DNA of 64,000 bases from CAJCJE01 sp036494465 (lineage in GTDB: Bacteria > Actinomycetota > Actinomycetes > Mycobacteriales > Pseudonocardiaceae): positions 62,001 through 126,000 of the forward strand of contig DASXOJ010000083.1 of NCBI GenBank assembly GCA_036494465.1, written 5' to 3'. The translations under genes were made by a program, and so were the position numbers. A model generated the notes under the pieces. That model was not told the origin of the DNA, ran no database searches, and saw only the letters and a list, made by a program, of their open reading frames with translations. How positions within the stretch are numbered: position 1 is the stretch's first letter; each line of letters starts with the position of its first letter. Shown one piece after another: positions 41,701-48,890 of the stretch.

Positions 41701-42144
41701 CCGCTGGTCAGCGGCAAGACGGCCATCGGCGCCACCACCGGCAACCCGCTGCCTGCCGGCGGCTGGGCGGCCGACCCGGCCGAGATCGGCGCCACCGGCC
41801 CGAACGGCTGGCCGGCCGGCACGGCGAACTTCTCCTTCTACGCGCTGACCAAGGGCTTCGACTCGGCCGTCAGCTCGCCCGCGACCGACCTGTGGGCGAC
41901 CTCGGTCACCCCGGCGACGAGCTTCGGCATCGTCACGGTCAACCCGGGTCAGACGGTGAACATCCCGGTCACCATCACCCCCACCGGCAAGCCCGGCACG
42001 GTGGTGAGCGGCACCGCGTTCGTCGACCAGTTCCTGGCGACGAGCACCGCCGAGACCAACGCGATCAACTTCACCGACGCCGCCAACTACCAGCCCAACG
42101 CGGACGAGTTGGTGGCACTGCCCTACAGCTACCGGATCGGCTGA
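38701..42144 (+). CDS. Large secreted serine peptidase with sedolisin-like active-site motifs
   Basis: 1147 residues; ATG 38701 follows GGAGGAA. A signal peptide ends near SATAA. An inhibitor-like propeptide spans about 52-136 (TPVIVLMKNQ, NPNVEAVLPDSVI). The catalytic domain spans about 190-520, and the C-terminal 600 residues hold repeated beta-sandwich domains. The Ser is in GGTSESSP (Ser459). The subtilisin Asp motif reads AYIAEGIDI (Glu205, Asp208), and no GHGT His motif is present. The oxyanion segment is SSGDAG (Asp356), as in sedolisins (S53, Ser-Glu-Asp). It belongs to a recognised actinobacterial 'S8' group, but chemistry may be sedolisin-like. It is probably an abundant extracellular protease, judging by its strong leader and terminator. 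Confidence 0.78.
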   Translation: MQRKKTLALTAATAAAAVLAVVQPLSATAAPTADAGQAPLTTQQASDLAQNVNTPVIVLMKNQPTPQAANTPAATSRSNTISGIQAPLVGELSQVHAKNVHSYHVANAVSATVSAGEESRLKANPNVEAVLPDSVIKEQPASQPGTASAAADTTAPAGTCPAPGKTMLEPEALADTHTDSDDPNAKTARSLGFTGNGVKVAYIAEGIDINNPDFIRADGSHVFADYKDFTGDGPDAATSGGEAFLDASAIAAQGRQTYNIQNFGAHPLPTPCDVRIEGVAPGSSLYGFKVFGDTNTSTTSAILQSIDYAVNTDHVNVINQSFGYNPFADSNAADAVKLFDDMAVAEGVTVVASSGDAGTTGTQGSPSTDPAVISAGASTTFRWYAQTDYGAADNFPITGWLNDNVSSLSSSGVTQNGTTINLLAPGDSSFALCTPTDTYEDCVNFNGQPSNVERSGGTSESSPLTAGAAALVIQAYRQTHHGATPSPATVKQILTSTADDLTEPGDEQGTGLLDSYKAVEAALSIHDNNGSPKAVGSTLLVNQNQLDAAAPAGSTKQFKLNVTNNGATGQTVNLSGRGFGPQSNKQTGSVTLSDTASPHFADWSGHTNNYGTLHFNVPANTDRLSASIAYPGDPTASLNARVRVILIDPQGRFAAHSLPQGIGNYGNVDVRLPAAGQWTAEIYSINGAGGGTTGKVSFEADTQNTNGYGSVSPSTLNLAPGQTKQVTVTEKTPATPGDATGAVVLNAGAAGQTSVPVVLRSLVSAAGNGAFNGTLTGGNGRQSDLGQENFYQIDVPAGKQDLDANVSLTNDLGDNVIAFLINPAGNVVATGANVVTTAYDPAKRDATQHNVLATDLYARNPQPGRWTLAINFVGAIVGDELHQPYTGALTFNKVNVSANGLPNSASTVLKAGKATTVQVAVHNTGTEPQDIFVDARTSGLANLKLAGIAPTQNVALPFPGGTATPAWLVPSETVGATVVANATLPVTFDYGPYAGDPDLPPLVSGKTAIGATTGNPLPAGGWAADPAEIGATGPNGWPAGTANFSFYALTKGFDSAVSSPATDLWATSVTPATSFGIVTVNPGQTVNIPVTITPTGKPGTVVSGTAFVDQFLATSTAETNAINFTDAANYQPNADELVALPYSYRIG

Positions 42145-42160
42145 TCCCTTAGCGCACAAG

Positions 42161-42192
42161 GCGGGCCCGGTCACTTCGGTGACCGGGCCCGC
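42161..42192. terminator. Strong TTCG-loop terminator
   Basis: A perfect 14-bp stem (GCGGGCCCGGTCAC with its complement) closes on a TTCG tetraloop, 16 bp after the protease stop, followed by a T-rich TTCTGTTGTG. It also lies at the convergent end of the aldo/keto reductase gene. Confidence 0.88.
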
Positions 42193-42203
42193 TTCTGTTG
42201 TGC

Positions 42204-43253
42204 TCAGGTGGAAATCGTGTAGTCGCGGGACACGGCCTGGTAGCCGAACATCGAGTACGGGTAGCCGTGGTCGAACTCGCTGAGCTCGGTCAACCGCGCG
42301 GCCTGCTCGGCGGAAAGCTCGAAGTCCAGCGCCGCCAGGTTGTCCTCCAGTTGCGCCACGGTCCGCGCGCCGACCAGCGTCGATGGCACGCCGGGCCGGT
42401 TGGTCACCCAGTTCAGCGCCACCTGCGCCGGGCTGCGGTCGACCTCCTTGGCGATCTCGCGCACCGCATCCAGCACCGCCCAGCCCTGGTCGTCCGGCGC
42501 GCGGTAGAACCCGAGGTCGCGCAGGGCGTCGATCCGGCCCTCCCCGCTGGGGCCGGCGTCGTCGCGGGTGTACTTGCCGGACAGGAACCCGTGCGCGAGC
42601 GGCGACCACGGCACGATGCCCATGCCCAGATCCAGCGCGGCAGGGACATGTTCGCGCTCGATCGCGCGCTGCACCAGTGAATACTCCAGTTGCAGCGCGG
42701 CGATCCGTTCCCAGCCGCGATGCTCGGCGAGCAGCTGCGCCTTGGCCAGGTACCAGGCGGGCGTGTTGGACAGGCCGATCGCGCGCACCTTGCCGCTACG
42801 CACCAGACTGTCGAAAGTGGACATGACCTCCTCGACCGGAGTCAGCATGTCCCACATGTGCAGCCAGTACAGGTCGACGTAGTCGGTGCCCAGCCTGCGC
42901 AGCGACGCGTCCAGCGCGGTCATCAGGTTCTTGCGCCCGTTGCCAGCGAGGTTCGGGTTGCTGTCGTCGGTCGGCATGGTGAACTTCGTGGCCAGCACGA
43001 CCTGGTCGCGCGAGTTCGTCTCGGCGATGAATTTGCCGAGCAGTTCCTCGCTGCGCCCACCTGCGTACCGGTTGGCGGTGTCGACGAAGTTGCCGCCCCA
43101 TTCGAGGTAACGGTCGAACACGGCGCGCGCGGTAGCCTCGTCCGAACCCCAGTCGGACGTACCGACGCGCTGCGCGCCGAAGGTCATGGTGCCCAGCGCG
43201 AGCCGGGACACGCGCAGCCCGGTGCGCCCGAGCAGCCGGTACTGCTTGGTCAC
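42204..43253 (-). CDS. Aldo/keto reductase
   Basis: 349 residues. GRTGLRVSRLALGTMTFG, FVDTANRYAGGRSEELLG (catalytic Asp and Tyr), LATKFTMP with the Lys, YWLHMWD with the His and GLSNTPAW define an AKR barrel using NADPH. The substrate is unknown. It is the last gene of an operon with an NmrA-type reductase and a SnoaL-like protein, overlapped by ATGA, and probably under the divergent TetR. Confidence 0.85.
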   Translation of the reverse strand: MTKQYRLLGRTGLRVSRLALGTMTFGAQRVGTSDWGSDEATARAVFDRYLEWGGNFVDTANRYAGGRSEELLGKFIAETNSRDQVVLATKFTMPTDDSNPNLAGNGRKNLMTALDASLRRLGTDYVDLYWLHMWDMLTPVEEVMSTFDSLVRSGKVRAIGLSNTPAWYLAKAQLLAEHRGWERIAALQLEYSLVQRAIEREHVPAALDLGMGIVPWSPLAHGFLSGKYTRDDAGPSGEGRIDALRDLGFYRAPDDQGWAVLDAVREIAKEVDRSPAQVALNWVTNRPGVPSTLVGARTVAQLEDNLAALDFELSAEQAARLTELSEFDHGYPYSMFGYQAVSRDYTIST

Positions 43254-44068
43254 TTCGTCATCTCCTGCCAGTGGTTTCGTTGCGCCGCAACGAACTCGTG
43301 AAACGAACGCGCCGCTCGGCCGGTCAGCTCCCGCACCGTCGCGGTGACGCGGTCTTCCAGACCTGCCGCGATTTTCCGGTCGAGGTCGACGGCGAATCGC
43401 GCGGCCTCCTGCGGCAGACCGAAGGATGCCCAGCGCGCCTCGCCCTGTGCCGGGGTGAGTGGCACGTAGCGCACCGGATAACCCGCGACCTCGTCGATCA
43501 GCTTGGCGACATCGCGGTAGCTGAGCGCCTCCGGTCCGGTGATCACGTAGTCGCGGTTGGGTGCCTCGGTCGCGAGCAGGGATTCGACGGCCACCGCCGC
43601 GATGTCGTCGGCGTGCACGAAGCCCAGCCGTCCCTCACCGGTCGCGGACACCACCTCGCCGCGTTCGGCGATATCGCGCGCGGTCGGATGCGGGCCGACG
43701 AAGTTCTGCATGAACCAGGAGGGCCGCAGGATCGCGTGCTCCGGCGCGGCGTCGATGACGGCCCGGTGGAACTCGTCCTGACCGGGCACCTCGTCGACCG
43801 ACGTGCTCAGCAGCACCAACCGCCGCACGCCTGCCGCTTTCGCGGCACCCAGGAACGATTCGAGCAACGCCATCCGGTTGCGCCCACCAGGCGGCGGCAA
43901 CAGGTACACCGCATCCGCACTGTCCAATGCGGACTCGAACGTGCCGGGTTCCGTCCAGTCGAAACCGGTGCCGCGACTCGCCGCCCGGAACGGCACGCCC
44001 CGCTCAGCCAGCAGCCGGGCGACCTCCCGCCCGGTCTGACCGGTCGCGCCGGTGACCAGTACCGTCAC
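43250..44068 (-). CDS. NmrA-like NAD(P)-binding protein
   Basis: 272 residues from GTG 44068, overlapping the SnoaL gene stop (GTGA). The N-terminal VTVLVTGATGQTGREVARLL is the Rossmann NADP motif. LVLLSTSVDEVPGQ, AILRPSWFMQNF and GFVHADDIAAVAVESL are typical of the NmrA/QOR2 branch of atypical short-chain dehydrogenases, which act as reductases or redox sensors. Longer readings through the SnoaL gene were rejected. Confidence 0.82.
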   Translation of the reverse strand: MTVLVTGATGQTGREVARLLAERGVPFRAASRGTGFDWTEPGTFESALDSADAVYLLPPPGGRNRMALLESFLGAAKAAGVRRLVLLSTSVDEVPGQDEFHRAVIDAAPEHAILRPSWFMQNFVGPHPTARDIAERGEVVSATGEGRLGFVHADDIAAVAVESLLATEAPNRDYVITGPEALSYRDVAKLIDEVAGYPVRYVPLTPAQGEARWASFGLPQEAARFAVDLDRKIAAGLEDRVTATVRELTGRAARSFHEFVAAQRNHWQEMTK

Positions 44069-44520
44069 GCCGCACCGTCGGCTTCGTACGCGGCCACGAG
44101 CTGCGCCAACCGGCCCAGCGCGGCGCTCGTCGCCAGCGGGTTGCCGTAGTCGCGGCTGTGCACGATCTTGCCGTCCCGCACGGTGATCACCATCGCGTAG
44201 CTCAACGCGAGCGGCGCGCCGGTCGCGCTGACCGTGCCGCGCAACGTGTATTCGGCGATGATCACCTCGGGGTCGGTGGTCTCGTGCACGAGCACGTTCT
44301 CGGCCGAGCCGAACTTCCACGGCCGGTTTCCGGCCATCCCCTTGATGCGCTGCCGGAATGTCGCGCCATCGGACGTCTTCGGCACGCCGGGCGGCGCGAA
44401 CGGCATCTCGATCACGGTGTCTTCCGCGTAGAGATCGAGCAGACCGTCCCAGTCGCCATCGACACTGGTGCGCAGCAGTTGGTCGAACACCTGGCGCGGC
44501 GAGCGAACGGTGGTGGTCAT
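44065..44520 (-). CDS. SnoaL-like (NTF2-fold) protein
   Basis: 151 residues. VFDQLLRTSVDGDWDGLLDLYAED-like opening, FAPPGVPKTSDG, EYTLRGTVSATG and VRDGKIVHSRDY give the NTF2-like barrel of the SnoaL family, which includes isomerases, hydrolases and steroid-binding proteins. Function is unknown. It is coupled to a 28-codon ORF upstream (ATGA) and to the NmrA-like gene downstream (GTGA). Confidence 0.8.
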   Translation of the reverse strand: MTTTVRSPRQVFDQLLRTSVDGDWDGLLDLYAEDTVIEMPFAPPGVPKTSDGATFRQRIKGMAGNRPWKFGSAENVLVHETTDPEVIIAEYTLRGTVSATGAPLALSYAMVITVRDGKIVHSRDYGNPLATSAALGRLAQLVAAYEADGAA

Positions 44521-44603
44521 GACAATCCCTTGCTGTAGTCGGTGATGTGCACGATCCGGCCGTCGGGAGCACGCAACACGTCGAGCGGCGTCGACTCCCC
44601 CAT
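44517..44603 (-). CDS. 28-residue ORF, apparent C-terminal remnant of a SnoaL-like gene
   Basis: ATG 44603 follows a strong GGGAGGGG with 7-nt spacing and stops at TGA overlapping the SnoaL start (ATGA). The peptide contains DGRIVHITDYSKGL, which parallels DGKIVHSRDYGNPL at the C-terminus of the next gene. It therefore looks like the end of a deleted SnoaL paralog that has kept or gained a ribosome site. It may act as a leader ORF driving coupled translation. Confidence 0.5.
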   Translation of the reverse strand: MGESTPLDVLRAPDGRIVHITDYSKGLS

Positions 44604-44623
44604 GACCAGACCCCTCCCGATAG

Positions 44624-44645
44624 AATCGGAACGATGGTTCCGATT
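44624..44645. promoter_or_regulatory. TetR operator candidate O1
   Basis: AATCGGAAC (44624-44632) and GTTCCGATT (44637-44645) form a perfect 9-bp inverted repeat with a 4-bp spacer between the divergent TetR gene and the SnoaL/NmrA/AKR operon. Size and symmetry suit a TetR dimer. Confidence 0.65.
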
Positions 44646-44659
44646 GAGGACGATACGGA

Positions 44660-44670
44660 GGAACGGTTCC
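44660..44670. promoter_or_regulatory. TetR operator candidate O2
   Basis: GGAACGGTTCC is a perfect palindrome around a central G sharing the GGAAC/GTTCC half-site with O1, whose spacing differs. It may be a second, weaker site. Confidence 0.45.
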
Positions 44671-44728
44671 GTTTGTCAATCAGTGCTGATCGGCCAGCTA
44701 GAATCGAGCTCGGGAGCAAGGAGGCAAC

Positions 44729-45313
44729 GTGCCGAGCAACGCCCAGACCCGGGAAGCCGAGCCGGACAAACCGCTACGCGCGGATGCCCGGCGCAACCGG
44801 GCCCGCGTGCTCGAAGTGGCGCACGAGATGTTCCTCGCCGAAGGCATGGCCGTGCCGATCGACGCGATCGCGGAACGCGCGGGCGTCGGGGTCGGCACCG
44901 TCTACCGGCACTTCCCCACCAAGGAAGCGCTGTTCGAAGCGATCATGACCCACCGCATCCAGGACATGATCGACGAGGCGCGCGGCCTTGCCGACGCGGA
45001 CGACCCGGGCGCGGCGTTCTTTTCGTACTTCCTGTACATCGTCGAACGGACCGAGAGCAGCAAGGGCGTGCACGAGGCGCTGGTCAAGTCCGGCTTCCAG
45101 TTCGACGAGCGAGTCGGCGACCTCGCCGCGGAGATGCGCGAATCCCTTGGTGTGCTGTTGCGGCGCGCCCAGGAGGCGGGCGCGGTGCGCGCGGGACTGA
45201 CCGCGTCGGACGTGAAAGCGCTGATGGCAGGGGTCACCGAGATGCGCAGGATGGGTGGCGACCACGATCTGACGCTCGCCGTCGTGCTCGCCGGACTGCG
45301 CCCGCAGGTGTAA
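44729..45313 (+). CDS. TetR-family repressor
   Basis: 194 residues from GTG 44729, preceded by GGAGG. The N-terminal helix-turn-helix contains VLEVAHEMFLAEGMAVPIDAI-type sequence, ERAGVGVGTVYRHFPTKEAL. The ligand domain is helical with FSYFLYIVERTESSKGVHEAL and resembles the TetR_C group common in actinobacteria. It likely represses itself and the divergent AKR/NmrA/SnoaL operon through O1 and O2. Confidence 0.85.
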   Translation: MPSNAQTREAEPDKPLRADARRNRARVLEVAHEMFLAEGMAVPIDAIAERAGVGVGTVYRHFPTKEALFEAIMTHRIQDMIDEARGLADADDPGAAFFSYFLYIVERTESSKGVHEALVKSGFQFDERVGDLAAEMRESLGVLLRRAQEAGAVRAGLTASDVKALMAGVTEMRRMGGDHDLTLAVVLAGLRPQV

Positions 45314-45323
45314 TCCGCGCCAT

Positions 45324-45450
45324 CTGGCGTAGATGGGTCAACTGGCCTTCTACAAGGCCGTAAATCCGGTGACGGTGGGCCAGCACGGCTCACCGTCAGC
45401 GAGAAAATGACCCAAAAACGCCATTCGAACCGGATTAGCAGAGATGGCGT
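45324..45450 (+). ncRNA. Candidate structured RNA (or MITE-like remnant) upstream of the polysaccharide deacetylase
   Basis: Helix P1: TGGCGT (45325-45330) with ACGCCA (45418-45423), then after a 3/3 internal loop TGGGTCA (45334-45340) with TGACCCA (45408-45414). Inside it, P2: GGCCTT (45344-45349) with AAGGCC (45354-45359), loop CTAC. P3: 45370-45381 with 45387-45398, 12 bp including one GU. The P2-P3 joiner AATCCGG (45363-45369) can pair with CCGGATT (45430-45436). The 3' strand of P1 with one extra base, ACGCCAT, can instead pair with ATGGCGT at 45444-45450. That gives a three-way junction with a competing helix, as in riboswitches. The outer arms also look like imperfect terminal inverted repeats of a small mobile element. 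P3 alone could be the tetR terminator. Confidence 0.4.
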
Positions 45451-45467
45451 AATAGTCCGGTAAGGCT

Positions 45468-45477
45468 GATAATTATC
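45468..45477. promoter_or_regulatory. AT-rich 10-bp palindrome before the deacetylase gene
   Basis: GATAATTATC is a perfect palindrome 12 bp before the GTG start, in the only AT-rich patch of this leader. It may be an operator or part of a -10 region. Confidence 0.3.
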
Positions 45478-45489
45478 TAAGGTTTCGGC

Positions 45490-46317
45490 GTGCGATGCCC
45501 TGCCGAGACTTACGACCGCCGAACGTTCATGGCATTGATGACCGTCGGCCTCGCCGCCACCCTCGCCGGTTGCGGCAGTGCCAACGATGCCGGCAACAAC
45601 CCGCCAGCCGACGTGTCCAAGCCCGCGACGCCGAGCTCCGAAGCGCCCCCACCGCCGTTACCGCCGATCCCCCCGCCGCACGCAGGCCCCAGCCAGAAGA
45701 TCGACCACGGGATCCCGAACAGCAACAAGATCATCCTCACCGTCGACGACGGCTACAACGCCGACTGCGTCGCCGGTTACGTGAAGTTCGCCAAGCAGTC
45801 CGGCATCCACCTGACCTTCAGCCCGAACGGGACCTACGGCAAGGAGTGGGCGCCGCACGCGGACGTGATCAAGCCACTGCTGGAACGCAAGCAGGTGCAG
45901 ATCATCAACCACACGTTCAGCCACCACGATCTGACCAAGATGACCGACGCGCAGATCACCACCGAGCTCGAGCGCAACGACGAGTGGGTGCGGCAGAACT
46001 TCGGCATCACCACCCGCCCGTACTACCGGCCGCCGTTCGGCTTCCACAACGCGCACGTGGACGGGCTCGCGGGCAGCCTCGGCTACACCCGCATGGTGCT
46101 GTGGAACGGGTCCTATTCGGACTCCGAGGTGATCACCCCGGATTTCCTCATGCAGATGGCGCGGCAGTACCTCAAGCCCGGCGTGATCATGCTCGGGCAC
46201 GCCAACCACTCCACGGTGCTCAGCCTGTTCCCGCAGATCCTCGACCTGATCAAGCAGCGCAACCTGGACCCGGTCACTCTGGACGAGATGTTCGGCACCA
46301 GCCGCGCGACCGGCTGA
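45490..46317 (+). CDS. Tat-exported polysaccharide-deacetylase-like lipoprotein
   Basis: 275 residues from GTG 45490. The leader has a twin-arginine motif DRRTFM and a lipobox TLAGC at Cys28, so it should leave folded via Tat and be lipidated. A Pro-rich linker follows. The NodB-like domain shows LTVDDGYNADC (catalytic Asp pair), NHTFSHHDL (metal His), RPPFGFHNAH and VIMLGHANHST. The family removes N-acetyl groups from chitin, peptidoglycan or other polysaccharides. It follows the candidate structured RNA by 39 bp and has only a weak AAGG ribosome site. Confidence 0.82.
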   Translation: MRCPAETYDRRTFMALMTVGLAATLAGCGSANDAGNNPPADVSKPATPSSEAPPPPLPPIPPPHAGPSQKIDHGIPNSNKIILTVDDGYNADCVAGYVKFAKQSGIHLTFSPNGTYGKEWAPHADVIKPLLERKQVQIINHTFSHHDLTKMTDAQITTELERNDEWVRQNFGITTRPYYRPPFGFHNAHVDGLAGSLGYTRMVLWNGSYSDSEVITPDFLMQMARQYLKPGVIMLGHANHSTVLSLFPQILDLIKQRNLDPVTLDEMFGTSRATG

Positions 46318-46360
46318 GGCGCCGATGGGCTCGGAACACCTCCGGGCCCGTCGAGGGGTC

Positions 46361-47728
46361 TCAGCTCATCATGTCGTCGAGCGCGGCTTCGATGGCGCGG
46401 TGGAAGGTCGGATAGGCGAAGATCATCTCGCGGAACTTGGCCACCGGCACCGCGGCGTGCACCGCCAGCACCAGCGCGGAGAGCACCTCGCCACCCGTCG
46501 GGCCGACCGACGTCGCGCCGACCAGTACGCCCCGGTCCTCGTCCGCGACCAGCTTGATGATCCCGGAGTTGCCCGCCTTGTGGATCCAGCCGCGAGTCGA
46601 CGCCTGAATCTCCTGACGCCCAACCCGAACCTGGATCCCCTGCTCGCGCGCCTGTTCCTCGGTGATCCCGACCGAACCGACCTCCGGGTCGGTGAAGGTC
46701 ACGCGCGGCACCGCGTGGTAACGGGCGGGCGGACCGTCCTGGCCGAGAATGTCCCGGATCGCGATTCCGGCCTGATACATGGACATGTGCGTGAACGCGC
46801 CCTTGCCGACGATGTCGCCGATCGCCCACACGCCGTCCGCGACCCGCATGTGCTCGTCCGCGTCGAGGTGCCGCACGTCCTCGTCGATACCGACCGCGTC
46901 CAGCCCGATCCCCTTGAGGTTGGTGCGCCTGCCCGACGCGACCAGCAGCCGCTCCGCCTGCACGGTGCCACCGTTGTCGCGCAAGGTGATGGTGAACCCG
47001 CCGGCGTCGTGGGACACCGCGCTCGCCGGAAGCCCGGTGTGCACGGTGATGCCCTCCTCGCGGAACGCGTCCTCGACCAGTTGGCTGGACTCCGGCTCCT
47101 CCAACGGCAACAGCCGGGGCGCCGCCTCGATCACGGTCACCTTGACGCCGAAGCGGGCGAACACCTGGCTCAGCTCGCAGCCGATCGCGCCGCCACCCAG
47201 GATCGCCAGCGACGCGGGCAGAGTCTCCAGTTGCATGGCGTCCCGGTTCGTCCAGTAGGGCGTGTCCGCGAGACCGGTGATCGGCGGGATGTTCGGCTCG
47301 GTCCCGGTATTGAGCACGATGCCGCGCCGCGCGATGTACTCGTCACCGTTGACCGTAACGATGTTCGGTCCGGTGATCACCCCGTGTCCCCGGACGAACA
47401 CGCCGCCCTTGCTCTCGAACCGTTCGACGGCGACCGTGTCGTCCCAGTCGTCGGTCGCGTCCTGCCGGATCCGCTTGGCCACCGGGGTGAAGTCCGGCGT
47501 CACCGTCGCGCCACCGGCGAGGTCGGCGATGCGCCTGCCCTCGGCGAGCACGTTGGCCGCCCTGATCATCATCTTGCTGGGCACACAGCCGAAGTACGGG
47601 CACTCACCGCCGAGCAGCCGCTGGTCGATGCCGACCACGCTGAGCCCGGCCTCGGCCAGCTTGCTGGCCACGTCCTCCCCGCCAGGGCCCATCCCGACCA
47701 CGACCACATCGACCGACTGCGCAACCAC
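46361..47728 (-). CDS. Pyridine nucleotide-disulfide oxidoreductase (flavoprotein)
   Basis: 455 residues from GTG 47728, seven bases after a purine-rich GGAG. VDVVVVGMGPGGEDVASKLAEAG binds FAD, GGECPYFGCVPSKMM holds the redox Cys pair, LAILGGGAIGCELSQ binds NAD(P)H, and VWAIGDIVG is the second FAD motif. The C-terminal dimerisation domain ends YPTFHRAIEAAL, with the His-containing motif of Lpd/mercuric reductase relatives. Substrate is not certain; Lpd, mycothione reductase-like and quinone reductase roles are possible. A longer start at 47776 was rejected. Confidence 0.8.
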   Translation of the reverse strand: MVAQSVDVVVVGMGPGGEDVASKLAEAGLSVVGIDQRLLGGECPYFGCVPSKMMIRAANVLAEGRRIADLAGGATVTPDFTPVAKRIRQDATDDWDDTVAVERFESKGGVFVRGHGVITGPNIVTVNGDEYIARRGIVLNTGTEPNIPPITGLADTPYWTNRDAMQLETLPASLAILGGGAIGCELSQVFARFGVKVTVIEAAPRLLPLEEPESSQLVEDAFREEGITVHTGLPASAVSHDAGGFTITLRDNGGTVQAERLLVASGRRTNLKGIGLDAVGIDEDVRHLDADEHMRVADGVWAIGDIVGKGAFTHMSMYQAGIAIRDILGQDGPPARYHAVPRVTFTDPEVGSVGITEEQAREQGIQVRVGRQEIQASTRGWIHKAGNSGIIKLVADEDRGVLVGATSVGPTGGEVLSALVLAVHAAVPVAKFREMIFAYPTFHRAIEAALDDMMS

Positions 47729-47832
47729 GAGCTCACTCCACTCCCGCCGGACCCTGCACGAACTCCTGGCGGTCACCGTAGCCCGCTGCGGCTCACCCTG
47801 CTGGAACGGTCACCGGGCCGTAAGGTCGAAGT

Positions 47833-48855
47833 ATGGTGCGGGTGCTGGAGGTGACACCGATAGCGATGGTCACCGGGGAGAACTCGGTGAACCACACCGG
47901 CAGCGCGTTCGGCGTCTACGGCACGGATCTGGGCGTCATCTGGGAAAACCGGCCCGGCGAGGTGCTGGTCGCGTTCGGCGACAGCTACGGCCGGGAATGG
48001 GGTGGCAACGGCGCGGGCCCCGCGCACGCCGACTGGCGGTGCAACTTCGTCGCCCGCTCCACCAGCACCGATCTCGACCAGGGCCTGCTGCTCGAACCCG
48101 TGGCCCGGCGCCAGGACGGCGCCGCCGCGCAGGCGATCGACCGCGCCGAGGATCGCCACCGGGAAAGCACCGTCATCCCCACCTCCGGCATCGCCGTCGA
48201 CGGCGTCAACTATCTCTCGTACATGTCCGTCCAGAGCTGGGGCGACCCCGGCCACTGGCAAACCAACCACGCGGGCATCGCCGTCTCCGACGACAACGGC
48301 CTGACCTGGCGCAAACCCGAAACCGCGCGCTGGCCCAGCGAACGCCGCCGCCCAGGCCTGTTCGACCGCCCGCGCGAACACCCGTTCCAGATCGCCGCCT
48401 TCACCCGCGATGCCGAGCACGTCTACCTCTTCGGCACCCCGGCAGGCCGCTTCGGTTCCGCGTCACTGGCCCGAGTCCGCCCTGACCAGGTGCTCAGCGC
48501 AGGCGCCTATCAGTACTGGACCGGCACCGACTTCACCGCCGACGACCCCTTCGGCGCCGCGCCCATCATCCCCGGCCCGGTCGGCGAACTGTCCGTGCGC
48601 TTCAACGAGTTCACCAACAGCTGGCTCGCCATGCACCTCGACGAACACCGCGCCGCGATCGTGCTGCGCTCCGCACCGAACGTCACCGGCCCGTGGGGCG
48701 AAGGCACCGTGATCGTCGACGGCAGTTATTACCCTGCCCTCTACGGCGGCTATCTGCACCCGTGGACGACAGCCGACCCGGTCATCTACTTCACCGTGTC
48801 CCAGTGGGGCCCCTACAACGTCGCCCTGTTCCGGGCGAGCCTGGCCGTCGCCTGA
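47833..48855 (+). CDS. DUF4185 five-bladed-propeller-like protein
   Basis: 340 residues with no signal peptide. It opens VTPIAMVTGENSVNHTGSAF, with GEVLVAFGDSYGREWGG, ESTVIPTSGIAVDGV and LTWRKPETARW, the repeated blades of the DUF4185 family related to glycosyl hydrolase families 32/43/68. Catalysis is unproven. It is divergent from the flavoprotein gene with 104 bp between starts. Confidence 0.72.
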   Translation: MVRVLEVTPIAMVTGENSVNHTGSAFGVYGTDLGVIWENRPGEVLVAFGDSYGREWGGNGAGPAHADWRCNFVARSTSTDLDQGLLLEPVARRQDGAAAQAIDRAEDRHRESTVIPTSGIAVDGVNYLSYMSVQSWGDPGHWQTNHAGIAVSDDNGLTWRKPETARWPSERRRPGLFDRPREHPFQIAAFTRDAEHVYLFGTPAGRFGSASLARVRPDQVLSAGAYQYWTGTDFTADDPFGAAPIIPGPVGELSVRFNEFTNSWLAMHLDEHRAAIVLRSAPNVTGPWGEGTVIVDGSYYPALYGGYLHPWTTADPVIYFTVSQWGPYNVALFRASLAVA

Positions 48856-48890
48856 CGGAACATTGGGCTACTGGCTGGTAAGTTAACGCG

